From assembly GCA_035610365.1 (NCBI GenBank), contig CM069432.1, forward strand, positions 230,290,532-230,354,531: DNA of 64,000 nucleotides. Direction: 5' to 3'. Positions 10,611-21,852 of the stretch are shown one piece after another. The position numbers and the translations under genes were made by a program. The number at the start of each line of letters is the position of its first letter. The stretch's first letter is position 1. The notes beneath the pieces are model-generated. The model was not told the DNA's origin. It saw only the letters and a program-made list of their open reading frames with translations, and searched no databases. Source of the stretch: Aquatica leii (lineage: Eukaryota > Arthropoda > Insecta > Coleoptera > Lampyridae).

Positions 10611-12648
10611 CCCGAGAACGCTCGCACCCCGCCGAGCATATATTTCTTCCCCTCCCACATTTATTTTGGCCGCCATTTTACGACGCGCTTAGGAGTCTTC
10701 CTAAGTCGAACCGATCGGGTATGTTTTTGGTTTTTATCAGAAAGTGTTGCTAGAAGCTGAAAATTGACAATTGGTCGTTTCCCCCGACGCGCGAGCATTT
10801 TAAGGTTCGTACCAAATCAGGCGAAGAGATAGTTGGAGGTGATTCGGAAACCGAAGAAGATATTCTAGAAGAAAGCGAACATGATTCGAACTCAGACCAG
10901 TCAGATTCTGATCAGAATGATAGTGGGGATGATGATTCATACGATGATGTGTCTTTATCTTAGTGCCTTGAGAATTATGTGAAAAAATCAGGTATGTTGT
11001 AGTGTAAATATCCTCCGAAAAGCCGTGTTACAAAAACAAAACCAGCGAATATTATAAGATTTCGCGAAGGTCCCACGAACAAACAAATAAAAAAATTCAG
11101 TCTGTTCGTGCTAACTATACACGGAAAAGAGATGCCAGAAATACAGACGCTATTGAAGTAAGAGCATTTATGGGATTGTTGTATTTGGCAGGCGTTTCAC
11201 GTGCTGCACATCTAAATGTTTTGGATTTATGAGCCACTGATTGCACCGGAATAGAATACCGGAAGTAGTATAACATGTGTTATGACTTTGTCTAGGTTTC
11301 AGTTTATAATGCGCTGTATCCAGTTCGACAATATACATGACTGAGAAGCACAAAAAGCAACAGATAAGTTAGCTCCAATCAGGCATTCGTTTGAAGGATT
11401 TGTAAAAAGATGTCAAGAAAATTACACTGTTGGAGCAGAAACTACAATAGACGAAATGCTGGAAGGTTTTCGAGGACGTTGCGGTTTCCGGCAATATATA
11501 AAAAGTGAACCTGCCCGATATGGCATTGAAATTTTTTCTCTAGCCGACTCACGTTTCTATTATACTTATAATATGGAAATTTATGCTGGGAAACAGGCAG
11601 AGGGTCCTTTCATGGTAAATAATAGTCCTGCCAACGTTGTCAAGCGGCTTGTTGGCCCTATTCTGGGATCAGGGCGCAATATAACCATAGACAATTGGTT
11701 CACTTCAATTGACCTGGCTCAAGACTTACTAAAGGAAAATTTAACAATTGTCGGTACTATCAGAAGAAATAAAAGAGAGCTTCCAAAAGAATTCGTCGAT
11801 TCTAAACAAAGAGAAGTGAAGAGCACAATTTTTGGATTTACAAATAACATAACTCTGCTTTCCTATGTACCTAAAAAAGGAAGACGGTTTCATTGATATC
11901 GACGATGCATCATCAGGGTGAGGTTGAAGATTCTGGGAACAGATTACCAAAAATTATATTGTATTATAATAAAACCAAGGGTGGTGTAGATAAAGTCGAC
12001 GAGATGAAAGGCAGTTATTCAGTTTCGCAAAAAACTGCTAGGTGGCCAGTTACAATTTTCTTTTGTGAAATGAATATTGGCGGAATCAACAGCCAGGTCA
12101 TTTATGAGATCAACACTAAACCAAATTTAAAGAGACGTGAATTTTTGAGGAACCTTGCCAAGGAGTTATGTTCTGAACATATACACAGACGGTTGACAAT
12201 GAATATACCATTGAATATTCGAACCACAACGTACTTAGAATTCTTGTGCAGCCAACCGCAAGAACTGATAGTGTTGTAGGAAGATGTGAATACTGTAACT
12301 CAAAGAAAAATAGGAAAACTACCACAACATGTCAAACTTGTTCAAAATATATTTAATGCAAGGAACACAGGGTGGATATTTGTGTAAGGTGCGTAGGAAA
12401 TTAGCACTTTTTTTTGATTAAGAATATCATTTTGTTTATTTTATTACATTACGAGTTTGTCATTTTTATTTTTGTTCAAAAACATACCTACTTTGTTTAT
12501 AGTCAATAAAGTTTCTATAAAAACTATATCATTAGATGAACACCTTCAATAAACAACAAAAATACTGACAAATACAAGGATTTCCTAGTCGGTCAAAACG
12601 GTCAGCCGCGAGCATCAACGTAACCTTTCAGGCGCGAGCGTTCTCGCG
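10611..12648 (+). mobile_element. piggyBac transposon nested in the Harbinger, TTAA target duplication
   Basis: The ends C(C/G)CGAGAACGCTCGC (starting 10611, and inverted ending 12648) are flanked by TTAA on both sides (10607-10610 and 12649-12652). This is the exact signature of piggyBac integration. The element is 2038 bp and is noticeably more GC-rich at its ends than the surrounding DNA. It holds one transposase-derived gene on the plus strand. Confidence 0.92.
10799..12404 (+). pseudogene. piggyBac transposase, broken but with catalytic acids kept
   Basis: This is a DDD transposase that cuts at TTAA. An acidic N-terminal tail (GDSETEEDILEESEHDSNSD) starts near 10799 without a clear start codon. 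A decayed stretch follows to about 11440, then open sequence with TIDEMLEGFRGRCGFRQYIK (first Asp), ITIDNWFTSIDLAQ (second Asp, about 11690) and, in another frame, TKGGVDKVDEMKGSYSVSQK (third Asp, about 11990). The C-terminal cysteine-rich finger (CEYCNSKKNRKTTTTCQTC) lies after a stop, near 12280-12404. Stops at about 10961, 11160 and 11230, and frameshifts at about 11890 and 12279, disable it. All three catalytic acids survive, which suggests fairly recent decay. Confidence 0.85.
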
Positions 12649-12674
12649 TTAAAATAAAATTACTATGTAATTAA

Positions 12675-13665
12675 TCAAAGTTGTCCCAATGTTCGGAAAT
12701 ATTCATTTAAAGAAAGTCTATTATTTCCCAACACACTTTCTTGAAACACTGGTACGTTGTTAACGAATTGGACAACAGCTTCCTTTTCAGCATTTATTGG
12801 TAGTGGCTCATCTCGAATATAGGAAGCAATATTATGTAGAATTGCTGTGTTTATGACGATTGCTTCCACTTTTCTTTTCTGTAATTTTATTCTTAAAGCC
12901 AAAACTGGATATCTACGTTTCCCCACACCAAAACAGCGTTCTATTGGATTGCGAGTCCTGATCAGGGCTTCATTAAATAATTGTTTGGCTGCAGTTTGTG
13001 GATTACCTAATGGTGTGATTAAATATGGTTTTATCTATCTCCCTTCAAGCCACTTTTAAACATACCTTTAACTCCGGAATTATTAAAAATAGTTGAGTCG
13101 TGACTAGATCCGGGCCATCGACATACTAAATTCCTTACTATAAATTTTGCATTGCATATGCCTTGCACGTGTATTGATGTGGGAATTTACTGATATAACA
13201 ATCTTGTCGTACTTAGATATCGGGCATCCTTATAAATTGTCTATGATTTTGTGCAATTGCTTCACACACCTTACTTACAATCCTACTTGTAGTGGAACTA
13301 TGTATCCCACTAAAGTCTCCATTAGCTTGTAGTGTACTGCCTGTGACGAGGAAACGTAGTGTTACCAGGATCATTTGAGGAGTTACCGCATGGTTCCTAA
13401 AGAAATTATTTAAATGAGTAATTGTTCAATATATAAAACATTTAACTCACCAATTTGTAATTGGTGCAATGTTTTCTGCAATAAGATCAGTAACAAATGC
13501 GACGGTGTTTTTAGAAAGACGGAACCTTTCTTTAAATTCAATTTCCGACCATTTCTCAAAATGAAGATTTCGTCGTCTAAACACTCGCAGTATTCGAGGA
13601 TTCAAAATAAGGTGGACATATTCGAGAAAATCCTCATCGTTGGTAAATTCGCCCAAAAATTCCAT
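12675..13665 (-). pseudogene. HARBI1-type Harbinger nuclease, broken
   Basis: This is a DDE nuclease relic. The first exon (13665-13447) reads EFKERFRLSKNTVAFVTDLI. A canonical intron follows on the minus strand: GTGAGT donor at about 13446, TTTCTTTAG acceptor at about 13397. The next exon has TPQMILVTLRFLVTGSTLQA. The C-terminal half keeps WPGSSHDSTIFNNSGVKG, IKPYLITPLGNPQTAAKQLF, EALIRTRNPIERCFGV and KVEAIVINTAILHNIA. Two conserved acid-bearing stretches, those normally reading IDGTH and GDSGY, are missing or destroyed. There are stops at about 13220 and 13040, and a frameshift near 12930. It is convergent with the Myb-like gene, as usual for this superfamily. Confidence 0.85.
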
Positions 13666-13873
13666 ATTTAATGTCTACTACACCTACACGTCAGTAAAAT
13701 TCAACATAACCACACTATTATAAACTGAGGTTAAACGCCAAATATCGATGGTTTAAATTAAACTAGGTTTAAACTTGGTTTAACGCTTGAACTTTAACTG
13801 AACAAATCAACCTAATGACTAAACTTGGTTTTACTCTAAACTGAGTTTAAACGATGTTTTATACAAGTGGGTC

Positions 13874-14446
13874 TTAAGTATCAGAAAAAGTTTCTTCCCC
13901 TTTCTCTACGATATGGCCGAATAAATGAACATACGGCATTGAATAAATTTACAGAGAAAACGGGATTAAATGTAGCCTCATGTGGTTTTTTAATTTATAA
14001 CGATAAATCGTATTTTGGAGCTTCACCTGACGGTTTGGTAGGAGAAGACTCTATAATAGAAGTAAAGTGTTTGTATTCAATACGGGATAGTAAGATTAAC
14101 GACAGTGCAAAAAACAATAAAAACTTGTGCATCGAGTATAATGCTGACAAAGATTGCATTCAAATTTTAGAAAAAACATAAATAGTATTATCAAATGCAA
14201 GGACAATTAAATATAACAGATCTGAACCATTGTTATTTTGTGTTATTTACGAATGCAGACTGTGAAATAATAGAAATTTAAAAGGGCATGAGTTTTTGGT
14301 TCAGCACCATGTTACCAAAGCTTTCAGATTTTTGGGAGAATTGTGTTCTTCCGGAAGTGGGTGATCCAAGAGTTCCTCGAGGATTGCGTGCTAGGGATTC
14401 TCCTAGTACTATTCAGGCACAGAACGCTATCAAAAAAAAATTTTAA
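13874..14446 (+). pseudogene. Mutator-like gene, C-terminal YqaJ-type exonuclease piece (3 of 3)
   Basis: After the Harbinger insertion the Mutator-like protein resumes with KYQKKFLPLSLRYGRINEHT. A YqaJ/lambda-exonuclease-like domain then keeps its metal-binding core: FGASPDGLVGEDSIIEVKC, with the Asp of SPDG and the E-x-K pair. A frameshift near 14180 leads into YYQMQGQLNITDLNHCYFVL, then FWENCVLPEVGDPRVPRGL, ending at a natural TAA at 14444-14446. One internal stop lies near 14280. YqaJ-type domains are nucleases of phage and mobile elements. Their fusion to Mutator-like transposase domains is seen in many arthropod multi-copy genes, and what the nuclease does there is not known to me. Confidence 0.82.
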
Positions 14447-15409
14447 AATAAAACAATAAAATTATAGCATGTGTTTGTTTGATACTTTTTATATTTATCT
14501 ATACAAACCTAACAGGTATAAGTACAGTATATATTTTCTATTACTTTATACTTACGTATTGATTACAAATTTTGTAAGTAATGTACTCGTTTTTTACTTA
14601 TTCTTTAGAAACGAATAATAAATCAAAGAAAATTGTAGTTTTTTTTAGGTTTTTAGTTTATTGAATTACGTTTATGACGTCCTGTTTAATTGATTTTACA
14701 ATTTTGAAATGCAGATATAGAAATCTTGGAACTATTTTAAATAAAAAAATTATAAATTACGAGAGTTGCATTTTTTTAGTACCTAAGTAAGCATTCTAAA
14801 TATGATAATGTTATGAATAAGGGCGTAACCTTTTCATTTGCTACATTTATATATTTTATTGTCTAATTAATTAAGTAGAATTATAAATAGTCAATTTTTT
14901 AATTTTTATTTATTAATTTCTCAATGCACTAAGTAACGTATTATTGTAATCAGGTATGTTCTAAGGTAGAAGTTCACAATTGCTTAAAATAGAAAGCATG
15001 AGTAGTTAATGCTATTATAAAGAAAAATGCGATTTTCAGGTATATTTGAGTGTACGTCAGCTAACAACGTTAGTTAAAAGATGTACTGTTGGTTGCCTAT
15101 TTCCGTGTAAAATCTATGCGTTATCCCCTAGCGGAAAAGTTTGGCGAAACACGCTAATCTAAAATAACCCATCACAAATAAGCGTGGGGTAAATTTACCT
15201 GTTTTATAAATGTACAAACGTTGTTAGTTCTTAAGTTAGGGTGTAAGGAGCAAGTTGTACATATTTGAATAAATACCATTATTACTCCAACCGGTCTTGT
15301 ATAATTCTTTTATAACAATAAAGATTTTAGCACTTGCAAATATGTGCGTATCTATAATAAAATGCAGTTTAATTAAAATAAAATTAAAGCAAAGTCAGAC
15401 AGCATAATG
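14447..15409. other. non-coding AT-rich sequence, possibly ending in an old LTR
   Basis: No gene is visible. The right end is followed by TGGTGTCAGAA at 15410-15420, which resembles a retrotransposon primer-binding site, and an AATAAA lies near 15271. An old LTR could therefore end near 15409, upstream of the Gypsy gag remnant. No second LTR copy is seen to confirm it, so this is weak. Confidence 0.25.
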
Positions 15410-15420
15410 TGGTGTCAGAA

Positions 15421-16744
15421 AAGAAGTTATTCAAAAAGGGTAAGAAGTAAAGAGAATTGTCGGTACTGCGACGGTTTTGATGTAGACGACACCTTGACCA
15501 TATTTGACATATCTCTAATGCAGATTGCATATCTTATATGATTACTCAATGATAAGAAGTAAGTATTCAAGACATTATTCTTGATAGGCATTAACGCAAC
15601 AAGTTAAAAAAAAGTGTACTTTCAAAATTAAGCTATACGGTTTTTGTTTCAAAATGTACATAAAGTAAATGCATAGTTCTGAGAGAAAAAAATAGCGGTG
15701 CTAACAGATCTGCTTGACATTCGTCAGCTTGGGTGACAGATATCTGAAAAACCAACAGCTATAACGCTGTGATGCAAGTCTGCTAATGCAAACAAAATAC
15801 TTAACTTTACTTACTTGGTTTTGCAGCTATGATAAACTCGTTAGAGATTTCCAAATGATATCAGTTGGATACTAGTTTGAATCAAAGTTATCTTAATGTC
15901 TGTGTTCAATTAATCCACATCGATATGCGGCTTACAATCGTGCATAATCATTAAGATAGTGTAGTAAAAATTGCTACAAAAAAGTGGAGTTAGGTTAACA
16001 ACAAAACGCTGTAAGTGTTTCTCACTAAAAGTAAATCTGCCATAAAGTGGATCAATAACAAAACTCTAATCATTTGATCACTTGGAATACAACAATTAAA
16101 AATTAATGAAACATAAAATTTATGAAATTATTAAAAATTGACACTTTCAATTTTAAACGACATATTATTATTGTTTGTACGACAGAACGTAGTCAATGAC
16201 AATTTAACGAACAAAATAAAAATAAACAAAATACAAAATTTTTTGTAACAAAAATGAAAACAACGTAAAAATTAAAAAATGAAGTTTATTTTTTATTAAA
16301 AAATACGTTAATTAGTTATTGTCATAAAATTAAAAATAAAGTAAAATAATAAAAATAGTACATTCTGCTTCTCACTAAGAAATAAATTTAGTCATGTTTC
16401 ATCTACACAAACCTGATACACATACTTCGTGTTAGTCATGTTTTAGTTATTGATATTTTTTGCAATATTTGAATGGTGTGTTATGATATAAGTTGCACAT
16501 TATGGCAACATAGCATATATGTAGAATGGAATATGAGCATGCGTAATACAGACAACGTACCAGGTTAGCTTTAAGGAATATTTGCATTGTTAAGCATTAA
16601 AATATACAATAAATAAAATACAAATAATGATTACTATTTTAACCATAATAACATAACACAACATGGCGCAATCGATGACAAAAAACTAACTGGAAAAAAT
16701 TAAGATAAGTAAAAGCACGTGGAGAACAAAAATCAAATAGAATA
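15421..16744. other. non-coding AT-rich stretch
   Basis: No recognised gene or repeat. It lies between the weak primer-binding-site-like motif and the gag remnant, and could be an untranslated retrotransposon leader. Confidence 0.3.
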
Positions 16745-17766
16745 ATGAATATGAAAATAAATATGGTAGGTGATCTGGAAAAGAATTGGAAAGTGTTTAA
16801 AGAAGATTATGCAATTTATATGTTAGCTACAGGGGGATCAGAAAAAAGTAAAAAAGTGCAAGCAGCAATACTTAAACATTGCATGGGAAGAGACGCAAAA
16901 AAAATCCTAAATACCCTAGAGGTTAGTAAAGAAAATAGAGAAGATTCTAAAATAATACTTAAAACAATGGATGACTATTTTATTCCCAAGACAAACACGA
17001 GTGTGGAGTGACACACAGATTTAAACCTAACAAAAGAATTGGTATATGTAAAGCTGCAGAGCAAACAGTTATGCATATAAGGAAATTAGTTGAAAGGACA
17101 GGAACTATGGCAGTAGAAAAAATCAAGGTAAAACAAAAAACCGACAATAAATCAGCAATCTTAAGTCACCAATCAACTAGTCATAGAAACACAACTAATA
17201 CACACAGGGCATGGAATACTCGCAGTAGAAATGAAAAGAATTACCAAGCACATCAGAGAAGCAGTTGGGCATCAACTAGCAATGAGTCTTGTGGCAGTTG
17301 TGGATTAGCACATGGAAGAAAATGTTCTGCTTATGGAAGAGTTTGCAGTAAATGTAAAAGGTGTAACCATTTTGCTAGAAATTGTAAAAAAATTATTAAA
17401 AATTTGCATGCTATTGAAAACTCTGAAAACAATAATAATACTGATGAAATGCATGAATATGTGTTGGGATCACTAGAAATAAATAATGAGTATTCAGATT
17501 GCTTTCAAAAAATCAAAATTTTAGATTCAAATACAATAATAGATTGCAAGCTAGACACTGCAGCACAAATTAATGCGATTCCAAAACATATATTTAATAC
17601 ATTAAACCTAAGAGGTAAAATGAAAAATTGTATTGATATAGTAACAAATTACGGTGGTGATAAACTGAAAGTTACTGGTTCTTGTTATTTATTAACAGAA
17701 GTAAATGGTCAAACCAATGTAATATATTTTGTAATAATAGATACTGACAAGAAATTTTTGAGATAA
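16745..17766 (+). pseudogene. Ty3/Gypsy-like gag-protease fragment
   Basis: This is a remnant of the structural and protease part of an LTR retrotransposon. The first open piece (16745-17011) is capsid-like, with WKVFKEDYAIYMLATG. The second (from about 17008) continues after a small frame overlap. It holds a zinc-knuckle region (CGSCGLAHGRKCSAYGRVC, then CSKCKRCNHFARNCKK) and a retropepsin-like stretch with DCKLDTAAQINAIP and TNYGGDKLKVTGSCYL. The catalytic triplet, usually DTG or DSG, reads DTA, so the protease is probably dead. The coding stops at 17766, with no reverse transcriptase after it. The element is cut off where a Penelope-like fragment begins on the other strand. Confidence 0.75.
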
Positions 17767-17779
17767 GAAGATTGTAAAC

Positions 17780-18560
17780 TGTACTTACGTTGTTAGTATC
17801 AGTGTTAAAATAAACATTATTCTTATGTTCTGTAATGAACCTCATCTCCGCGATTAATCTTTTATTAAATTTGGGTTCTACATCTGATATCGTAAGATTA
17901 CTAAAATTAAAATTATGATCTATATTGATATGGTGGAGAGCAAGATTCTGCTTTTTTATTTTTACAGTGATATTGTTGATTTTTAATTCGGTTAATAGTT
18001 TTTTGTTTTGTTTGTCCAATATAACACTTATTGCAATCAATACAATCGATTTTATATGCAACGTTATGTTTGTCTAATAACTTGGTCTTATCTTTAATGT
18101 TGGAATAAATAATGTTGTAAATAGTAGTTTTTATAAGTTGCTATTTTAAAATTACATGTTTTTAAAATAGGAATAAGCTTTTTAGTAAGACCAGGAACGA
18201 TAATGATTTTAGTAAATTTGCATATAGAATTAGTTTGGTTAGATGGTAATGGCGTACCGTTAGTAGTGTTAGTGTAAAATAAAATTTTATTTATCAGGTT
18301 ATTAGGATAATTGTGGTTTTTGAGCAAATTTTTCAGAATGTTAAGATTTTTTACTTAATTTTATGATTTTGTTTTTAAGAGACTTGATAATTCACGTTAA
18401 AAATTAAATTTCCTAAGATTATACAGAACCCTTCTAGGTAGGAGAGGGCGACAGAAAACAATACTACATGTGTTTTTAAAGCGACGTTTCGATGACAAAG
18501 TGTCCACTTCTTCAGGCCACTGTATTTAATAAAAATAACATAATTAATACAAGCATACAA
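17780..18560 (-). mobile_element. Penelope-like element fragment A (RT thumb and GIY-YIG endonuclease)
   Basis: Read on the minus strand, 18327-18100 gives NYPNNLINKILFYTNT then PGLTKKLIPILKTCNF, the end of a Penelope-like reverse transcriptase. From about 18065 the GIY-YIG part reads AYKIDCIDCNKCYIGQTKQK, then after a frameshift FNFSNLTISDVEPKFNKRLI and AEMRFITEHKNN. The palm domain is missing. The upstream minus-strand sequence (18515-18481) has a CTGAAGA, short stem, GAAAC pattern described separately. The fragment is broken by frameshifts and abuts the Gypsy remnant at about 17770. Confidence 0.75.
18481..18515 (-). ncRNA. hammerhead-like core motif beside Penelope-like fragment A
   Basis: On the minus strand CTGAAGA (18515-18509) is followed by a small hairpin (GACA and TGTC, 18504-18494) and CGAAACGTCGC. 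The CUGANGA and GAAA boxes resemble the hammerhead ribozyme core known from Penelope-like elements. I cannot find a convincing stem I, stem III and cleavage site, so catalysis is doubtful. Confidence 0.3.
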
Positions 18561-18869
18561 ACCAGTTAACTTTGAACAATTATTTAAACTAATTAATTAT
18601 AAAATTGTTTTGATCTTTTAGGATAACTAAAAGCTAAGATGTAAGAAAAAACCAAAAAACAGCTTACAAAAAACTAAAAACAAGTAGCGATGAATTTGCC
18701 AAACACAGTCAATTGGTAAAAATAATAAATAACAAAAACCATTAAATTGTAAATGATTAAAAAAAACAAACAATGGTTACAACAAACTTACGATCATCAC
18801 AAAGACCAAAAACCAACTAACCAAAAATGTTGGCACTGAAAAGTAACGGTTAAGAATTCGAGGTTATGA

Positions 18870-19430
18870 CCATTTTATTGATTAGGTTATTGTATACAGT
18901 ACTAAGATTATTAGTATCTGTATTAAAATTTACATTGTTGTTATGTCTAGTGATAAAACTCATCTCAGATATTAATCTTTTATTATATTTGGTTTCACAC
19001 CTTAGATGATGGGGTTACTAAAATCGAAATTCTGGCCAGTGTTAATACGATGCAAAACAAAAGTCGATTCTGCTGTTTTGTTTTTGAAATCATATTGATG
19101 ATTTTTAATCCGATTAATAGTTTTTTGTTTAGTTTGCCCTATATAACATTTGTTGCATCCCATGCACTTGATTCTGTATATAACATTGTGTTTGTCGTAT
19201 AACTTTGTTTTATCTTTCGTTTTGTAATAAATAGTGCTGTAAATGGTTGTTATTATAGGTCACTATTTTCAAGTTGGTATTTTTTAAAAACGGAATTTAG
19301 TTTTTTAGTTAACCCGGGAATGTTTATAATTTTAGTATACTCAAAATTAGAAGTAGTGTTAGTTTGGGTCAATGGTGATGGTATGTTATTAGTGTTGTTT
19401 GTATGAAATAATATTTTACATTACATTACA
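18870..19430 (-). mobile_element. Penelope-like element fragment B
   Basis: Minus-strand translation gives IKCMGCNKCYIGQTKQKTIN, RIKNHQYDFKNKTAESTF and NTGQNFDFSNPII, the same GIY-YIG endonuclease part as fragment A, with several stops and frame changes. It is a second, diverged copy in the same orientation as fragment A. It ends near the TTACA microsatellite at 19426. Confidence 0.65.
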
Positions 19431-19447
19431 TTACATTCTAAAAAAAT
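19426..19447. repeat. TTACA pentanucleotide microsatellite
   Basis: Four exact TTACA units and a partial fifth. It sits at the junction between the minus-strand Penelope-like fragment B and the plus-strand fragment C. Confidence 0.85.
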
Positions 19448-19469
19448 ACTCCAAAAAAACAACTAACTT

Positions 19470-19916
19470 AACAACATAATTAACCTAACGTAATTAACAC
19501 TAACTTAAGTTTCTATTATCAATGTGCTAGAACTAAGTAATAAAATCATTCCAATAATAAAAACACCTAAGATGCGATTAAGTACTTACAACATAAATAA
19601 CTTCTACAACATGCTGTACACAAAAATCAAAGATAAAACTAACATGGTTGACGGACATAGTATTGTATATAAGATCGACTGTTTAAACTGCAATAAATGT
19701 TACGTAGAACAACATAACAAAAAACTGACTAAAAAACCACAAATGCGATTGCGAAAAAAAACTGACTCAACGCTAGCGCTACACCATGTTGAAACAGGGC
19801 ATCATTGTGATTTTAATAACTGTTTAATTTTAGATATTGAACCAAATTATATTAAATCATTCATCGCGGGCGTACTATTAGCTCTGTATTGTAGTAAATT
19901 AGTAAACTTTTATTAG
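19470..19916 (+). mobile_element. Penelope-like element fragment C, opposite orientation
   Basis: The plus-strand reading from 19524 covers the end of the RT (LSNKIIPIIKTPKMRLSTYN) and the GIY-YIG part (SIVYKIDCLNCNKCYVEQHN, ALHHVETGHHCDFNNCLILD, IEPNYIKSFIAGV). It is open for 130 codons but covers only the C-terminal end of the usual protein. It lies head-to-head with fragment B, so the pair forms a large imperfect inverted repeat. Partial and inverted copies are common for Penelope-like elements. Confidence 0.72.
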
Positions 19917-20035
19917 CCTCAGCATCAATTGAGTATGATTTTATTATTTATTGCTTTTTAATGATTTTAGCTTATTGTTGATATTCTTTTTCATAATGAT
20001 AATTTCTCAATTTGATAGAGTTGCGTTAATGAAAT

Positions 20036-21848
20036 TGTTACATGCCAAAGTTAAAACAAAGTCACTGCCTGAAATGAGGTAACATAAACGAAGTTGTGCC
20101 GGTTGCTCAGTGGAGTCGGGGTGGGTTATATTTAAAAGTTTCGTGATTGAATTGGATCAACTTGCCGAAAACACAAAATCGAAAAGTAATAATGTCGAAA
20201 TCAAAGGGCGCCAGGAAGGAGTAAAGCTTAATGGACTTCTGGCCCTTGCCAACCACAAGTCCGCTTCTGGAGGATACACCCCAAACGGACTTACCTTGAT
20301 AGAGTGTATCTCACTAAAATCTGTAATAAACTAATAAAGTGACACACGCGGAGGCCGACGGAATTAAAAGCTCTTTACATTTAACAATTTAACATTTATT
20401 TGACAACAAAAAAAAACAAAATCAATAAAATAATAAAATAATGGTAATGAAATTGACTAAATTAATAACACAAAACAGAAACAAAAGGTACGTAAATGAA
20501 CGTTTGATCAAAACAAATTTGAAGTTATTTGGATAAATACACATAACAAAATAATAAAATACAAAATACAGAATTTAAAGAAATAAAACAGCACAAATTA
20601 ATAAATCTTAATTCATCTAAAATCACGGCCGTGTGCGCGTCGAAATTACTCATATATAAAATGAAATAAACTTATAAAACTAATATATATAATTTGAATC
20701 GAAAATTCGGTCCCGTTTAATAAATTTTTAACTCGGGATTATAACACAGTTCCGCTAAATACGGACAATAATTAGTTACATTAACGTTAACTTCGAGACA
20801 CTTGTAATTTTTACTTGAAATTCAAAGCTTTTAACACTTAAATCACGTAAATAATATCTTCACGATTAAATAAATGGTGCAACATAAATACCTTGAATTC
20901 GTCGTAACTTCAGGAACGAACTTGTGGTTAGTTCGTAGTGGCCAGGTGAAAGGTACCCCAAACAATTTCTATGACGGCGGAAGAATTTTCTTTATAACAC
21001 TTAAATAAAATCCGCACAAATGCGAAGACTGGACGTAGCACAACCCAACGGTTGCATATCCAACTTGAGACGTGAGTTTTAATTTTGGAAACCATGAAGT
21101 CTACTTAAACCGTAAATTACGAAATTTGGAAAATCAAACTTTTCCACCACTACACTTAATTTTCACGGTTCCAACTTCCGCGGTAATACATAACGATAGG
21201 GTAAAAGTACCCTCACCACTCAACTACTTCACTGTATCCGGTATTTCTTAATTGCGACCAACGATTGATTGATCCCCAAAACCAAACTTTACCACTTTTA
21301 AAACTTCCCATTCCCACCTAATTTCCTCAACTTGCGCCGTAAAATCTTTATAAAAGATAGAACATTAAACAAACGAACTTAACAAAGATGAAAACTATAA
21401 TTGGCCATGTGCATCTTGACACGTAGCCCCTCGACAGAAACATTTCTCATAAAAAATGCTTAGCTCGCTAAATTGCAGGCGGTTCGTAATCGCGCTTTAT
21501 AAAAGAACTCAGCCTAAACAAAGTGTAGATACCAAGAAAAATGGATCAACTTACATTCCAAAAGGAAGTCGTAAATTATACAGAATTGTTATTTTACTGA
21601 GATAAACAAGTAAAATACTAAATCAAAATCAAAACCACGGGACTTTATGCATTCAAAAAAAATAATACCAGTAATGATTGTGAAACAACTTGAAATACCA
21701 ATAACTTAAATCACACGCAATAAAATAACGAGCAAAACGTTTTCGATGCCAATATTGAACTAATCAAACGTACCAAAAAAAAACGCGAATTCAGCCAGTT
21801 GAATCGACTTACGGGGTCTTTTACAAAAATATTCAAACGCAGGTTACA
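20036..21848. repeat. solo LTR copy 1 (about 1.8 kb) with 4-bp target duplication
   Basis: It begins TGTTACATGCC and ends GGTTACA, with AAAT on both sides (20032-20035 and 21849-21852), as expected for an integrated LTR. It closely matches the unit at 50506-52326 along its whole length, and diverged copies start at 47060 and 59086. No internal retrotransposon coding region is attached, so it is a solo LTR left by recombination. An open frame inside it (20110-20334) is conserved with the sister copy only because the whole LTR is. The 4-bp duplication and TGTTA-type ends fit Ty3/Gypsy or BEL-type LTRs; I cannot choose. Confidence 0.8.
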
Positions 21849-21852
21849 AAAT

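Larger units (their letters stand above)
9540..13873. mobile_element. PIF/Harbinger transposon with TTA target duplication
   Basis: Terminal inverted repeats G(G/A)CCCACTTGTATA start at 9540 and end at 13873. Both are flanked by TTA (9537-9539 and 13874-13876), the three-base target duplication typical of PIF/Harbinger elements. The 4334-bp element carries the expected two convergent genes: a Myb/SANT-like DNA-binding protein on the plus strand and a HARBI1-type nuclease on the minus strand. A piggyBac element is nested between them. Imperfect GTTTAA-rich subterminal repeats (AAACTTGGTTTA, AAACTGAGTTTA) lie inside both ends. It interrupts the Mutator-like gene just before its nuclease domain. 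Confidence 0.9.

Noticed and set aside
20110..20334. 74-codon frame conserved with 50580-50804
   Set aside because: Conservation is explained by the near-identity of the whole LTR. There is no sign that the frame itself is maintained, and the older LTR copies do not keep it.
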